A DNA stretch of 64,000 nucleotides from Nepenthes gracilis (lineage: Eukaryota; Streptophyta; Magnoliopsida; Caryophyllales; Nepenthaceae), in NCBI GenBank assembly GCA_033239525.1, contig BSYO01000036.1:4300126-4364125 (forward strand), given 5' to 3'. A program made the position numbers and the translations under genes. Of the stretch, positions 10,901 through 23,018 are shown in pieces; the first letter of the stretch is position 1, and each line of letters starts with the position of its first letter. The notes below the pieces were generated by a model. That model saw only the letters and a program-made list of their open reading frames with translations, did not search any database and was not told where the DNA came from.

Positions 10901-13900
10901 AATGTCAGCTGTCATATTGGTATTGGTCCCCCACTGCCAATATTATCATGATGTATTTGCCAATATTTAAAATATATATTGACCCATACACTTGATATTC
11001 CCCCCAATTCATTTTCGTCCTTTTTTTTTTTTTTTCATTCGACATCGAAACGGCATAGATATGACTGAGAACAGTACTAAATGCTTGGGAGGCATACCTT
11101 GCCTTGTGGAAAAGGAATATAGATAGGAACCCATCTGAATCCTGAAAAATCTTACAGGAAAGAAAACTTTGGGAGTAAAATATGATCCAAATATAACTAT
11201 TTTGTTTCTCAATCTTGGCAATTCTTCTTTTCCTCCACATTACAGAATTTGGATGGATCCTATGAAGCGTTTAATTGCTTCCCCTGGCTTTATGGTTGGC
11301 TATGGTGCTGAACATTTTGGTGCTCATAGTTGGAAGCTTTTCATATTTATCAATTTCTATATGATTCAATCCATGTGTGCATAGGTCTTAAATTTATTGT
11401 ACTTGTTGCCAGGCAAGTGTAAAATCAATTGATCAGATTGAACTTATGAGGGAGCAGCAAAAGATTTTGTCTGGCGAAGTTGCACTCCGTTCAAGTGTTT
11501 TGAAGCGTTTGTCTGAAGAGGCTGGAAAGAATCCCAAGAAGGAACAAATTCATGTAATTCCTTTGGTTCTTCTCTGGTGTCTTGCTCTTCCACTGTGATT
11601 ACTTCTTTTTTTTAATTTTTTTTTTTTTTTGGGGGTGTTTGGGCTATTACAATATGGCCACGTGGGTTAGCCCTCCCTGAGCCCATAAACCGTGACCCCT
11701 CCCTAAAAGATTTTAATTTGAGATCCCAATCATGGAATAACATATTGACCAATGTGTATTGATATTGGGAGCACCAGGTAGCAAACCTTCCCGATACCAA
11801 GAAAATATCCCTATATATATCATCATATTAGTGACATACTATGATATTTGGTCAGACGATATGTGTCACCAAAAATCTTTTTTCAGTTTGCATTTGGAAG
11901 CTCAAAATTTATACATTTTAGATATATATAAATCTTTTAAGAACTTTAAAGCTCTGTATATTTAGTGTATAGTATATGCATAAATCAAAAGATTTGAGGC
12001 ATTTTCCAATAGCATTGAAGAATATCAAGATTAATTTTAATAAAAGTAACTAGAACACTTTAAATAGATAATTAAGGTGATGAAATTTTAGTATATAATT
12101 CATTTTTGATGCTATCACGAGAGATATTTGTTATTGATATTGATATTAATATTGATATTTTCATCCATAATCCCAAGACTTAAAAAAAAATCTTGAGATA
12201 CCGCTCTCAAATGGCCATGCTAGCCCTAAAGGCACACACTTATCTGTAGAGCTACTTTGATGCATTTTGTGAATTGAAGGTGGAAATGAGGAAGCTGGAT
12301 GAAGAAATCAAAAAGAAGAATGAACAAATAGCGTCACTTGAGAAGCAAATTACTGACTGCATCGTGGTCTCTGACAACAACAAGGGCAAACAAGAGATGT
12401 CACAAGTATGTTAAAATAGCCATCACTATTGCGTATTGGTCCTAGCAAGTCATTTAAAGTCATCGTCTCACGAAATTTTAGTGACAGATTATTGCTGAAC
12501 TTGTGGGGCAATTGAATCAGAAGTCCTTTGAGCTGGAGGTAATGCCTTTTTTTTTTTTTTCTTATTAACTTTATATAATGTTTCTTAAGTAATTAATATT
12601 GTGAAATTGATGGATAAGTTCATACCTGATCAAACCGGATTTGGATCTGACTGTTAAGTCTTTCCAAGCAGCACACAGTGCAGTCAACCGGGCTACAAAC
12701 CATAACTGTGCCTGTTGATAACCCAAACCGAGTCAGTGCAGGCCGATGTATAGATATTTTTGTTTTTAAGTATTGTTATTTGAAAACATATATTTACTTA
12801 AGGAATATCTAAAAATATAAAATATTTAAAATGAAGAATCTTTATATAAAAAATTCTTAATTATATAAAAAATATAATCTATTGAAATTTTTAAACATGA
12901 TATTTATGTGAAATAAAATTGTCATGAATGCGGATTAAAGTAGATCTTAATAATAATTATGAATAATTACACCTCACAAAATTAAATCCCAAATATAAAA
13001 CAATAATCAAAATAAATCCCAAATCCAGGCGTGACTTGACATCCCATCCAAAAGTCCTGACAATAATAGGTATAACAAACGATAATACTGTTATTCATTC
13101 ACAATATTCCTCTGGACAACCTATCCAAACCAATAAATAAACCGTGACCCACCCCAAAGTAACGTAAGGAAAAGTGACAAACCAACAATACAATTAGACC
13201 ACCAATCTCACATGAACCAACAACATACATTGCCAAAATAACAAAATAACCAACTGATCCCATGACAAAGCTATATACCGACATCCATGCATCTCACAAT
13301 ACCCCAAAATGCAATCGATATAATTACAATTCGAATACGAAGCTAGTACTTACTAAATATAAACGAAACATCTATCAAATTTACGTCCAAGCTCCCTGCA
13401 ACGAATCCGTAGCTCACTAATGAAGGGATAAGAATAACAAAAACGTAAATCGAAAGCTCAACAAGTGTCAATATATATAACAAACTAACTAGTCCATAAA
13501 CAAAACGAAGGGAATTAAAACGTGTATGAAAACCCATAAAAGCCAAAATCCAAATGTTCGATGAATCAAATCAACGAAAATCCAAATGTGATGTCATACT
13601 CAAAAGTATAATCCGAAATGAAATCATAGACTCCAAATGTACGAAACCAACCATATCCAAACTGTGGGCAAAACTTGCAAATCTCAATCGAAGTTTTAAA
13701 TACAAATCAATAAAGGTAAAACATATTAAAAATCTAAAACATGCACAAATCGGATAACCAAAGGCCGAAAGACTAACTTGAGAAGGGTTACATATATTTT
13801 GGTAACTCGAGGCCATATCACTACTATTTAGATTCATAGTCGGGCTGGCTACATATTATTTCCTATAGATGGGATCGAACACCGCTTTCTTTTGCCACCC

Positions 13901-16900
13901 ATGGATGATAGGTGCAATTCTCAAGTCTATTCCTTAGTTTCGTTTAATATATGGATGATAGTTATATTAACGTCCGAATATATTAATTTTGTTCAATTCT
14001 TTCTTTTGCCACCCATGGAACATATTATTATGTCAAAATAAAATCAATAATAATATTTTCATCAACCATAATAACCTAACCCGGCGTGACAATCCGAACA
14101 CACATACGGGACCCAACATGATAAACCCCGCATAAGATCTCATCGGATAAGAAGTGGGACAAACATAATACACGACACGCTAACCTTTAACTTTAATATT
14201 TTACATACAATGATTAAGGCCATCAGCCATAAATAATAACAATACCATATCGTCGAGATTAGAAATATACCAAATATAACATCTTCGCTCGCCAAAAGGA
14301 ATATCCGAGCCCGATCACGTCCGAACTCCTGCAAGTGTATCCATGCCACTAGTATGAAGGGATAAAATATGAAAGCCTAGAGCCTAGAGCTTAGCAAGCA
14401 TCATCGTATAAAAAAAAGATTCAAATCGGGAATAGGGATATCGCATAAAGAATCACGTAAAAAACAAAACACAAATGTCCGTGAAATTTAGAAAATCGAG
14501 ATGTCTCGTACTAAATCGTAGTTCCCTCTCCGACAATCATATAAATCATCGATCCGTAAAATAAAATCATATCATAATCGAGGTCACATACGCCGCAACC
14601 GTCACCACATTCATGTGACATATATACCGTCGGATCTAAAACTCATAATACGTAAATCAAGAGAAAACCACGGAACTAAAACATAAATCAAAACACGTTA
14701 GGGTTTATCACATTAGCACGATGAGACATTCCCAAGCCATTCCGTGGGCCAAACTATGTATCTCAAATCACAAGACATCCAAATACGTGCGTAAATACTC
14801 GGAGAACCAAAGATCAATGATACCAACTTGAGGAAAATCCTACGGCTATAAGGTCACAATTAGGCGCTCAAGGTCAACCATGTACTATAGATTAGGAACT
14901 TGCTCACTATGTTTTACCACCCAGCGGCTTTGGGTGCAACCTCAAGTTTAGTTATATATTAGGATGTCCGAATATATTAGTTTTCAATCAATTTCTACGC
15001 ACGGTTTTCAATTAAATATACAAGTGGGGTAGGTCACCTACCAAATATAGTGAAGTAGCTCAACCTTCCTTCCGGCGGAAGTAGCCTATCATATATGTCC
15101 ACTGTCGGGGACTAAGCCTCCCAAATAAAAATGTCTCGTGCCTCGGATCACATAAACGACCCCTCGGGTTTCACCGCCATAGTCCCGTAGTGAGCCGCAG
15201 ATATGCATGATTAGTGCAAAGTTCATTGTTCCATAATATACGGATACACAAACATACATATATATCGTTCGGGTGTCCGAATCTCTCCAAATCATAAATA
15301 AAGACAAAATCACCGCACAACCGATAAAATATACATGCATGTACACAATTGATAAATTGGGGGCACATAAAAATACATGCATGTTAGTAAAATCTCCCAC
15401 AGTAGTCAAAATGCATCAGAAATTAAATCAGACCAAGAATAGGGCTAGAGGATACTTGCCTTAACATTATACTAGATTTGAAGAAAAACACTCTAATCGA
15501 GCCCTCTCTCCGCCTCCCCTTTCTCTCCCTCTTTCTCGCGTTACTTCAAATTTACAACTCTAATATTTTCCATAATGAGCCAAAGCCCTCATCACGCCCC
15601 GACGACGCAATACTCATAACCTTTGTTCTTCTCTCGTGCGCGAGGGATTCTTGCCTGACACCGGCCGATCCACCACCACACACTCCTCACATGGCCGTCA
15701 TCGACCTCCTTGGCACCACCTAGCCGACGCCGACGTCAAATCATGCCGTCCGTGGCCTGCTTTGCTCCACGCAACTTCGCTGCGCCCTCCTCGATCCCAA
15801 CCCACACCGCACTCTGATCGCCTCGCCCCATGCCGTCGCTGCGTTGCGCCACCGCTGACTACCATCGCCGCCGATTTCCTGCGTCGTCGCCGCCGCCGCC
15901 GCTTCTTCCCTTCTCCTCCTCCTTCGCGCGGGCAAACCCTATTTCCGCCTTCTCCCTCTCTCTCCCCTTCTCCCTCTCTCCCCGATTCATTTCTCCCCTT
16001 TTTCTTTTCTTTTTATTTTTTTTTTCCTTTTTCATTTACTTTTAAACTATTATTATTATTATTATTATTATAACTTTCTTTTATTTTTAAATCCAACTCG
16101 ACATCCGAATAACATTATGGGTGCACCCCGGGCATCACTCCGCACCTCCGATCATTCCCAAAAATTTTATAATATTTTAATTTATTTTCACCACGTCCGA
16201 AATACCCAAAAATCATAATTAATATTAAAATAATTCAATTGGGATCCGAAATATTACAGTAGTTCTCATAAAAATACAAATCGGGGAGAGTATATATCAC
16301 AAATCATAAATCTTTTCCTATTTGGTGGAAAAGGTCAAAGCTTCTACTCGGAAAGATCATACAAAGTTTTCCCTCAGGAAAGGTCACATATTGAATCACA
16401 TAACGAAGATAGAGTGTCAAGACTTAGGAACACAATATACGCATGTCAAAAATAAAATCTAAAATAAGATATTCCATTAACTATCGAAACCCAACCCAGC
16501 CGTGATAATCTGAACGCATACAGGATATAACATAATAAAATTCACGCAAGACCTCATTGGATATAAATTCGGACAATAAAATATATGACCTACTATCTAA
16601 ACATCACAAGGGAGGTATTCAAATTTACAACTCTAATATTTTCCATACATGAGCCAAAGTCCTCATCCGGCCAGAAACAATAATCATAACACATCTTCGA
16701 GATTAGAAATATATCCAATATAAACATCTCCATCGATAGAGATATGTAACATCAAATCACGTCCGAATTTGTACAAGCGTATCCATGCCATAGTCTGAAG
16801 GGATAAAATATGAAAACGTGAGCTGATGACTCAACAAGTACTATTATCATATAAAATAGTATACATAAATCAGAGGAAGGAATATTACATGACAACCACA

Positions 16901-19900
16901 TAAAACAAAACACAATGTCCATGAAATCTCTGAAAATCGAGATGCTTCGTATTAAATCATCGTTCGTATTAAAGTCCTCCCAGGACAATCATAACAAATA
17001 GTGATCCGATTAAATCTTATAGACGATATCATATCATAAGATCCGAGGTCACATCACATAATTGCGATTGTCATCACATATATGTGGGACACATATTATC
17101 GTTCGGATCCAAATCTCATATCTCATATGTTGAAATTAAAGGAAATATCAGAACCAAAACATATAAATATAAAATATGTTCCGGGGCTTAATATATTAAT
17201 ACGTAAGAGACATTCTTATCGCTCATCCATGGGTTAAACCACGTATCTTAAATTATAGTCCACACAAATACATACAGAAATACAAAACATGCATGAAATT
17301 GGAGAACCAAAGACTAATGATACCAACTTGAAGAAGGGTTACCTTCGTCCGATAACAATGGCTATATTGGTTGCGATTTAAGCTAGCAACTCAAGGCTTT
17401 CATATACTTTCTCCTATAGACTAGGAACTTGCTAACTATGTTTTACCACTCGCCGCTTTGGGTGCAATATCAAGTTTAGTTATATATATTAGGATGCTTG
17501 AATATATTATTCCGTTAATTCCTTACAATGGTTCTTATTTAAATATATAGTGGGGTGATTAACTACAACCAAGCTCACCTTCTTGCCGGCAAAAGGAAGA
17601 TCACATATCACATACGTCACTGTCGGGACTAAGCCTCCCCGTCGGGAGCGGTCCAAATATCTCATGCCTTGGATCACATATAACAACCCCTCGGGTCTCG
17701 AACCGCCATGGTCCCGTAGTAACCCTGCATCCGACAGCATGCATGTGAAGTGATGTATGGCCTAGTTTATGGTTCCACAACATATGGATACACATATACA
17801 TATATATCGTCCGGATGTCCGAAAACCTTCCAAATTAAAAATACTAGTATAAAACAACCGTACGACCAGTAAAATATTCATGAATGTATAAAATAAGTAG
17901 ATTTGGGTGTATGAAAATAACATGCATATTAATAAAATCTTCAAATAGCAGTCAAACATTATTAGACACGAAATCAGACCTAGGTTAGGCCTAGAGGATA
18001 CTTGCCTTAATTTTATATTTCGTAGATCTAAAGAAAGGATATTCGAGACACCCGAATCAGACGTTTCTCTCTCCTGCCAACGTGCCACCCTTCTCTCTCC
18101 TTTGCACGCAGCCTCCCATGCCACTACCTTGCATGGCCGTTGTCGGCCTTCCCAGTGTCACCTAACCGGCGCCGGCTTCACTTCTCTCTTTCCTTGTCGT
18201 GCCTCGCCGTTGTTTTTCTTTCCTCCACGCAACCCTTCGTTGCGCGGGCTGCGGCCTCATCTGCAAGCCACCATGGCCGCCATTCACCTTCCCTCTTCTC
18301 TCTCCTTCTCCCTCCCTCTCCTCCTGCGAAACCCTACTCCTCCCCTCTCTCTCCTCTTTCCCCTCTCTTCTTTCCTCCTTTCGGTCTTCCCGATCTGCTT
18401 TTCTCGTCTCTTATTATTATTATTATATTATTATTATATGTTTTTATTTTCTTTTTCTTTTATTCTAAAATCCAAATCGGTATTTGAACAACAGCACGGG
18501 TGGGCTCCGGGCGCCATTCCGTAATTCTGATCATTCCTCAAAATTTCATAATATTTTAATTTATTTTCATCACGTCCGTAATATCCAAAATTATAATTAA
18601 TATTAAAATAATCTAAATGGGATCCGGGATATTACATAGAGCCCGACCCAAAGCACAATGCATGGATACCACATGTACGACTCATATGCAAGTTTTCTTG
18701 AATTTTTTTTTTTTTTAAATATACTTATATATAAACATAACATCTCCAAACGTTTATCCTTTTTTTACAAAATAAGTAAAATCCTCAAATATTAACAAAA
18801 CCGAAGCAAAACCTCAAGACAATTGATAAAAGTGACATACATATACAAGGGAATCAAATAGGGTAAGTAAAATAATATAAATGTATATTAAATCCACCAA
18901 ACATAAGTGAAGATAACTGAAAACGGAAATGGACCAAGAATTTGGCATAACGATACTTGTTTCAACCTTCAACTAAATAAATCTGACAAAATGATGCTTT
19001 GAAATTACCTATCTCTTCCTTCTTTCTCTTCATTTTCCTTCTGTTTCTCTCTCATTTCTCTTCTTTCTCGCCTAAAATGATCGAACAATGTGTGTCGCTC
19101 CTTATATAGCCGAATCACGAGTGCCACCTTGGGCGCCTCTCGAGTGCACTTACTCTGGATCCCGCGCTTCTCCGATGCGCCCCAATTCGTGAAACGCGCA
19201 TGAGCGCGCGTCAGGTGTGTCTCAGATGCTAATCTGCTTCCTTGCTCCAAATTTTCTTCAAATACACATCGTACAATTATTTTTGATATATTCAAAATTA
19301 ACTCAAAATAAACGAATAATGTCAAATAAATCAGGCAAGAACCGAGTATTACAAAAATATACAAAAACATTCATAATCTAGGCTAGGATGGGCTAAACAG
19401 GTTACTTTAACTTGTGATTGTGCCTGTTTCAAAAAATTAATAAGGCTTAATTTTTTTGTCATGTCTGTTTATAATATTCATATAACTTAACCAAATCCTA
19501 TAAAATTTTGGATCTATTAGACCTGGTTAGTCAGGGGCCCAGTTTTGATTTTGTATTCTGATATTTGAATGCTTGCTTTTCAATACACAGCAAGCAAGCG
19601 GACATACAATTATCCTAGAATTTGTCTCCCCACATATACATGACAGAGCTTGATGCCTAGAGCAGTATAAGTCTCTAGTAAATCCACGTGGAGGGATTGA
19701 AACTGGGGAGTCCTATTATGGTGGTCATATTTTTAGTTCAGGCTACAACTATGACAACATATTAAAATTCGATAGATTCATTTTATAATCTGAGTTATCT
19801 AAATTGTTATAACAAAATTCTCACCGTTGGAAATACAAAAGGATTCTTAGTCGAGAGGACTCAAACAACTCCCGAAGTGAGTCTTCTTCTTGTTGTTTTA

Positions 19901-22865
19901 TTTTTTATCATCCCTCATTCTTCTAGTAGTGAGGATTTTATATGGCTGACTTAGATGGTTTGGATTAGGATAACACATTGAAATGTGGTGGACGTATTTT
20001 ATAATCCTAATTATTTAAATTGTCTGGTTGAAATCTTCGCCATTAGAAGTATGAGAGGACTCTAAAATTAATAGATTTTAACATCTGTCAAAGCGAGTCT
20101 TGTTATTGTCTCCCCTCATACTCTCAACATTGAAGATTTCATAACAATTTGGATGGCTAAGATTATAATAAAATATTGTAATGTGTGAGACTAATCTGAT
20201 AATCTTATTCATCCAAATTATCAAAATGAAATTCTAACTGTTGGATGTATTAAAGGACTCAAACAGCTCTCGAAGGGAATTCTATTATTGTCCTTCCATT
20301 TTTTGATTTCCTCTTATCGTCATTCCATTTTTTTAATCATTCATCATATTTTCATTGGTGAGTATTTTCTTTCGGCAACTTGGACGACTATAATTTTGAA
20401 AAAAATCATTAAAACATGTGGGACTTTGTAACTATATTGTTGGAAAAATAGAAATTGTTCTTTGTTCTTTGGCACTCTTGTTTAGCATTATCTTTTGATC
20501 TGTGTGTTTTTGAATTTGGTCTTTTCTCCCTTTTTCTTCTAGGTTAAAGCTGCGGATAATCGAATAATCCAAGAACAGCTGAACCAGAAGGTAGAAAACA
20601 AACTAAAATCACACATACACAAACACAAATGCAAACGCGTATGTATGTAAACACATATGCACGCACGCATGTAATACATGTACATATTGATGTGTACCTG
20701 AGGATTTGGATTCGATCTGAGATATTTTATATAGGACTCGTGAATCTTTCCATCCAGATCTTACGCACTACAAATCAGAAGGATAATTTCAGAGGGATTG
20801 AGATTCACTTTTGGTTTATCCTGAGATGCTTAAGTCAGTCATTTAGACCCAACAAAATGAGTTTGGAAGAGAGGAGGGGTGAAAGAGGCAAGAGTGGAGA
20901 ATTTTGCTCCACATATTGTAAGGAGTCTGAGGTGTTTGGAGGATAGGCTCCGGATTTGTGTGTGTGCAGGTTTAGCATTGTAAGACTAAACCTTCGAAGT
21001 TGGGTTAATCTTTTGGAGATCAGAATGCTCTAAGGTTAATTTTATAGATAATTCTTCCTCCTTTAGATATCCAGTGTTCGATCTTCTCTGTGGCGAGGAG
21101 GTTGATATTTATAACTATTTGAAGATCAAAGGTAGCTCCTTCGTAGTGGAGTTCCTGGCCACATCCCTAGAGTAGGGTTGGTTGTTGACCATTCTGGTTC
21201 GTTATCACCTTGCACGTTCTGAATTGTGGGGGGATGTTGATTGTGATGGATTGTGCTGATCATGTGCAGTTGAGAGGCGATCGATATGGACACGATATGG
21301 CTATCAACTAGTCCTTTTGTTTTGTTGTTGTTCACGTTCTTGGACATGATATGGACCCGAAACTTTAATCGTTCAATAATCTGACCGGTTGGATTGTATT
21401 TCCCAAATTTTGATTGGGCTTTGGACATGAGGATCCTTTACGACCTTGGTCCATTGGGCCTCTTTCAGACATGCTCTTGCTTTATTGGTGTTCTGATTTT
21501 GTTGGGCCTCCTTATATTTGTGGGCCAGGTTGGTGGGCCCAGATTATCTTTAAGATTTTTTCTGGACCCAATACATATATGCATGCGCGCACACACACAT
21601 ACAGAGAGAGAGAGAGAGAGAGGATCACCATCCACTGAGAAAATACTTCTTTCAACATTCATGGTTCATCCTTACAGATGTGTGAATGTGAAGGATTGCA
21701 AGAACAGATTACCTCCTTAAAACATCAGCTTTCTGATGTGCCTGAGCCCCGATGTACGAACCTCCTGATCAACGGTTCACAGCGATTCACTGGGATACGA
21801 TCCTTAGCCGGGGAACTTAAGATGGCCAAAGAAGGACTGCAATTACAAGATACGAGTGAAGAGTTGCTGCGACACCCACAGGTTCTTTATCTTACCATAC
21901 AACCAATTTTTCAAAGCAATCAGCTACGTTAATTTCATCGATAATAATATCATTTCTGAAAAAATTATGGATGTAAAAAAATTATTTTTTCATAATTGTA
22001 TTGAAAGTGAGTTGTATAATAAAATTTGACTATATTTGATTATCTATTTTCCTATTTGATGAATTTTTCTGTCCAAAATTTTGATGTTAATTATGATATC
22101 TTTCTAGATTATGAAAAAATACTTTAGAACTTTTTATTTAATGCATGATTTATATTTCTAGAAAACATGTTGATTTGGACTTTTTGAAAAATTAGATATA
22201 TTTTAGACGTTTAAATTTAAGCTTTTAAATTTAGCCTATATATCGTACTTATGAAATGAAAATATGGGCTGACATATATGGGTATCTTTCACGATACATC
22301 AAGAGCGTGACGTTGCAGTATTGGCAATACATCTCGGATGATATTTAATACATTGGTTGATTCACCTGATATTCTCCGATATAATGGCGATATTTGTCCA
22401 CTGAGTTAAACTCCCGAAACCTCCTACTCGGATATGTATACTCAATATAGCTGACACTGTTATTGCTGCGACCGATGTCAATATTTTCATCCATAATTAT
22501 AGTATTTATTGAAAACATATCACTGGCTGGTATTTTCATCCATCGACAAAGCATATCTTTTGTTCATAAAACAGGGTGCCGAGATTGAAGAACTGAAGCA
22601 GACGGTAACCGAACTTACAGAGTCAAAGGAGCAGCTAGAAATCCAAAACAAGAAACTGGCAGAGGACAGTTGCTACGCCAAAGGGCTGGCTTCAGCCGCC
22701 GCAGTTGAGCTGAAGGCCTTGTCGGAGGAAGTCTCCAAGCTGATGATCCAAAACGAGAGACTGACTTCCGAGCTAGCAGTGCTAAAGAACTCCCCGGACC
22801 CGCATAAATCCAGGAGAGAAGCTCACGTCAGGCACCATGCCAGGGGGCGAACCCCTCATATCTGA
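4573..22865 (+). CDS. KIN-7 subfamily kinesin, 3' twelve exons (5' part not in window)
   Basis: Exons: 4573-4677, 4808-4915, 4991-5137, 7123-7305, 7461-7619, 8975-9202, 11413-11553, 12280-12405, 12488-12538, 20543-20590, 21678-21881, 22575-22865. Every one is a multiple of three, begins after AG and (except the last) ends before GT, so all introns are phase 0 and the joined frame is 596 codons without a stop. It encodes the end of a kinesin motor (HIPFRDSKLTRLLQ, EETHNTLKFAHRAK), the neck, and a long coiled-coil stalk as in plant KIN-7 microtubule motors, some of which are predicted to go to plastids or mitochondria. The family usually has over 300 more residues of motor upstream; none lie within 4.5 kb, so the 5' exons are beyond a very large intron or lost. 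The subfamily is confident; the exact orthologue and organelle are not. Confidence 0.9.
4991..7305 (+). CDS. Kinesin exons 3-4: neck and first coiled coil
   Basis: Exon 4991-5137 (49 codons) begins IIDEKSLIKKYQNEIRMLKE and continues as a heptad-rich helix, the KIN-7 neck. Exon 7123-7305 (61 codons) carries LEDGQVKLQSRLEQEEEDKA and SRIQRLTKLILVSS, a block strongly conserved in KIN-7 proteins, then a basic Ser/Pro-rich linker with PRRRHSFGEEE. Between them lies a 75-bp intron before exon 3 and a 1985-bp intron after it that contains a MITE. Confidence 0.9.
5953..6359. mobile_element. MITE-like element in kinesin intron 3
   Basis: About 407 bp with imperfect terminal inverted repeats of roughly 32 bp. 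The left end reads GTTTGGTTTAAGAAAGTATG and the right end, on the other strand, GTTTAGTTTTAAGAAAGTAT. The element is flanked on both sides by TAA within TTAA. AT-rich, with no coding capacity. The size, ends and TAA/TTA target site fit a PIF/Harbinger (Tourist-like) MITE; a TTAA duplication is an alternative reading. Confidence 0.6.
7461..9202 (+). CDS. Kinesin exons 5-6: basic linker region
   Basis: Exon 7461-7619 (53 codons) reads LAYLPYKRRDLILDEENVEL and ends KNGLLGWLKIR. Exon 8975-9202 (76 codons) starts KKDGGFGTMTSFSDKSNGVK, includes SNSTPSTPQ and ends GKETSL. The Ser/Thr/Pro-rich stretch is typical of the variable middle of one plant KIN-7 group and helps assign the gene to it. The acceptor before exon 5 follows a T run at 7431-7446; intron 5 (7620-8974) and intron 6 (9203-11412) show no coding sequence. 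Confidence 0.88.
10503..10712. repeat. 103-bp tandem duplication in kinesin intron 6
   Basis: CATAAGAGAGGGAACAATCA occurs at 10523 and again at 10626, and the flanking 80 bases match almost perfectly (CAGCATTCAGTGCAG, GTACCAAATATATGTGAAAG). Two full units with only a few differences, which implies a recent duplication. Confidence 0.85.
11413..20590 (+). CDS. Kinesin exons 7-10: central coiled-coil stalk
   Basis: Exon 11413-11553 (47 codons) has IDQIELMREQQKILSGEVAL and LKRLSEEAGKNPKKEQIH. Exon 12280-12405 (42 codons) is VEMRKLDEEIKKKNEQIASL EKQI type heptads. Exon 12488-12538 (17 codons) is IIAELVGQLNQKSFELE and exon 20543-20590 (16 codons) is VKAADNRIIQEQLNQK. In known KIN-7 proteins these segments are adjacent (LNEKSFELEVKAADNRIIQEQL), so no exon is missing despite the 8004-bp intron 9 between the last two. 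That intron is swollen by LTR-like repeats at 13025-19353. Confidence 0.9.
13025..14050 (-). repeat. LTR-like unit 1 in kinesin intron 9 (partial)
   Basis: Starts with the conserved GGCGTGAC block shared with units 2 and 3 and carries the shared landmarks ACTAACTTGAGAAGGGTTAC and CCACCCATGGATGATAGGTG. The half with the promoter-side end is missing. Oriented with its TG end toward higher coordinates. Confidence 0.55.
14051..16258 (-). repeat. LTR-like unit 2 in kinesin intron 9
   Basis: About 2.2 kb, aligning along its whole length with unit 3: ACCCGGCGTGACAATCCGAA, TATCCATGCCA, ACTTGCTCACTATGTTTTAC, the block near 15105 with GACTAAGCCTCCC and CCCCTCGGG, then a CpG-rich stretch (15600-15920), a pyrimidine tract, an ATT microsatellite (16049-16069) and the end GATCCGAAATATTACA. 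On the minus strand it begins TGTAATATTTCGGATCCC, as an LTR should. No internal retrotransposon region adjoins it, so it is a solo or truncated LTR. Small open frames in the CpG-rich part are probably not genes. Confidence 0.6.
16259..18636 (-). repeat. LTR-like unit 3 in kinesin intron 9
   Basis: A diverged copy of unit 2 in the same orientation, ending GATCCGGGATATTACA at 18636 (minus-strand start TGTAATATCCCGGATC). 16259-16480 resembles the middle of the same family and may be a separate scrap. The CpG-rich stretch and pyrimidine tract are at 18050-18400 and an ATT microsatellite at 18410-18435. Confidence 0.6.
18637..19353 (-). repeat. LTR-like unit 4 in kinesin intron 9 (TATA-side part)
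   Basis: Ends ACCGAGTATTACA at 19353. Carries a pyrimidine tract at 19010-19070 and, on the minus strand, a TATA-like CTATATAAGG near 19105, as in an LTR promoter. More diverged than units 2 and 3. It may belong to a related subfamily. Confidence 0.5.
19741..20430. repeat. Degenerate tandem repeat of about 203-219 bp near exon 10
   Basis: Units start with GGCT or GGC at 19741, 19944, 20155 and 20374 (the last partial). Each has ATTTTATAATC.GAGTTAT-like, CACCGTTGGAAATAC-like and GGACTCAAACA.CTC.CGAAG-like blocks in the same order. Units 1 and 3 are closest in the GGACTCAAACA block. Non-coding, and only about 110 bases from the exon 10 acceptor. Confidence 0.7.
20591..21677. repeat. Kinesin intron 10 with AC and AG microsatellites
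   Basis: CA/TG-rich sequence at 20605-20700 and a compound (AC)n-(AG)n repeat at about 21588-21622. No exon lies here: the flanking exons join directly in the KIN-7 protein. Confidence 0.55.
21678..22865 (+). CDS. Kinesin exons 11-12: C-terminal coiled coil, premature end
   Basis: Exon 21678-21881 (68 codons) reads MCECEGLQEQITSLKHQLSD through a variable middle to EELLRHPQ. Exon 22575-22865 begins GAEIEELKQTVTELTESKEQ, then KKLAEDSCYAKGLASAAAVE and ELKALSEEVSKLM, all KIN-7 hallmarks, and ends HARGRTPHI before TGA at 22863. Relatives continue for about 60 more residues here; a relic of that tail lies just downstream in shifted frames. The exon 11 middle (PEPRCTNLLINGSQRFTGIR) differs most from other family members. 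Confidence 0.88.
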
Positions 22866-23018
22866 AGAAAGAATTAACCCTAACCCGGGAAAGGGCTTGC
22901 GACTGACGCCCCCCTCCCCGCCAAGAATGGGGAGAAACGATCCCGGAAAAGAGAAGCTCATCTGAAGAATGAACTTGACGACTTGTGGGCAGTTCCCGTT
23001 GGTGGTGTAGATTTCTAG
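22862..23018 (+). pseudogene. Frameshifted relic of the kinesin C-terminal tail
   Basis: 22862-22894 reads LKKELTLTRER in a frame shifted from exon 12, matching the KIN-7 tail motif LKRELALSRER. 22932-22994 reads EKRSRKREAHLKNELDDLWA, back in the exon 12 frame, matching the family ending VEESKQREAYLENELANMW. So two indels, before and after the first motif, took the reading frame out and back, and the piece between is shortened. A stop follows at 23016-23018. The present stop at 22863 therefore truncates an older, longer protein. Confidence 0.7.

Noticed and set aside
15636..16073. Pro/Arg/Ser-rich frames of about 145 codons on both strands
   Set aside because: They lie in the CpG-rich core of LTR-like unit 2 and differ in unit 3. 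Composition-driven, not conserved as protein.
18102..18524. Three overlapping plus-strand frames of 89-140 codons
   Set aside because: The same LTR core in unit 3, pyrimidine-rich and translated as Ser/Leu/Pro/Phe in all frames.
21414..21720. Frames of 74-108 codons before exon 11
   Set aside because: They run through an (AC)n(AG)n microsatellite in intron 10. The flanking exons join directly in the protein family.
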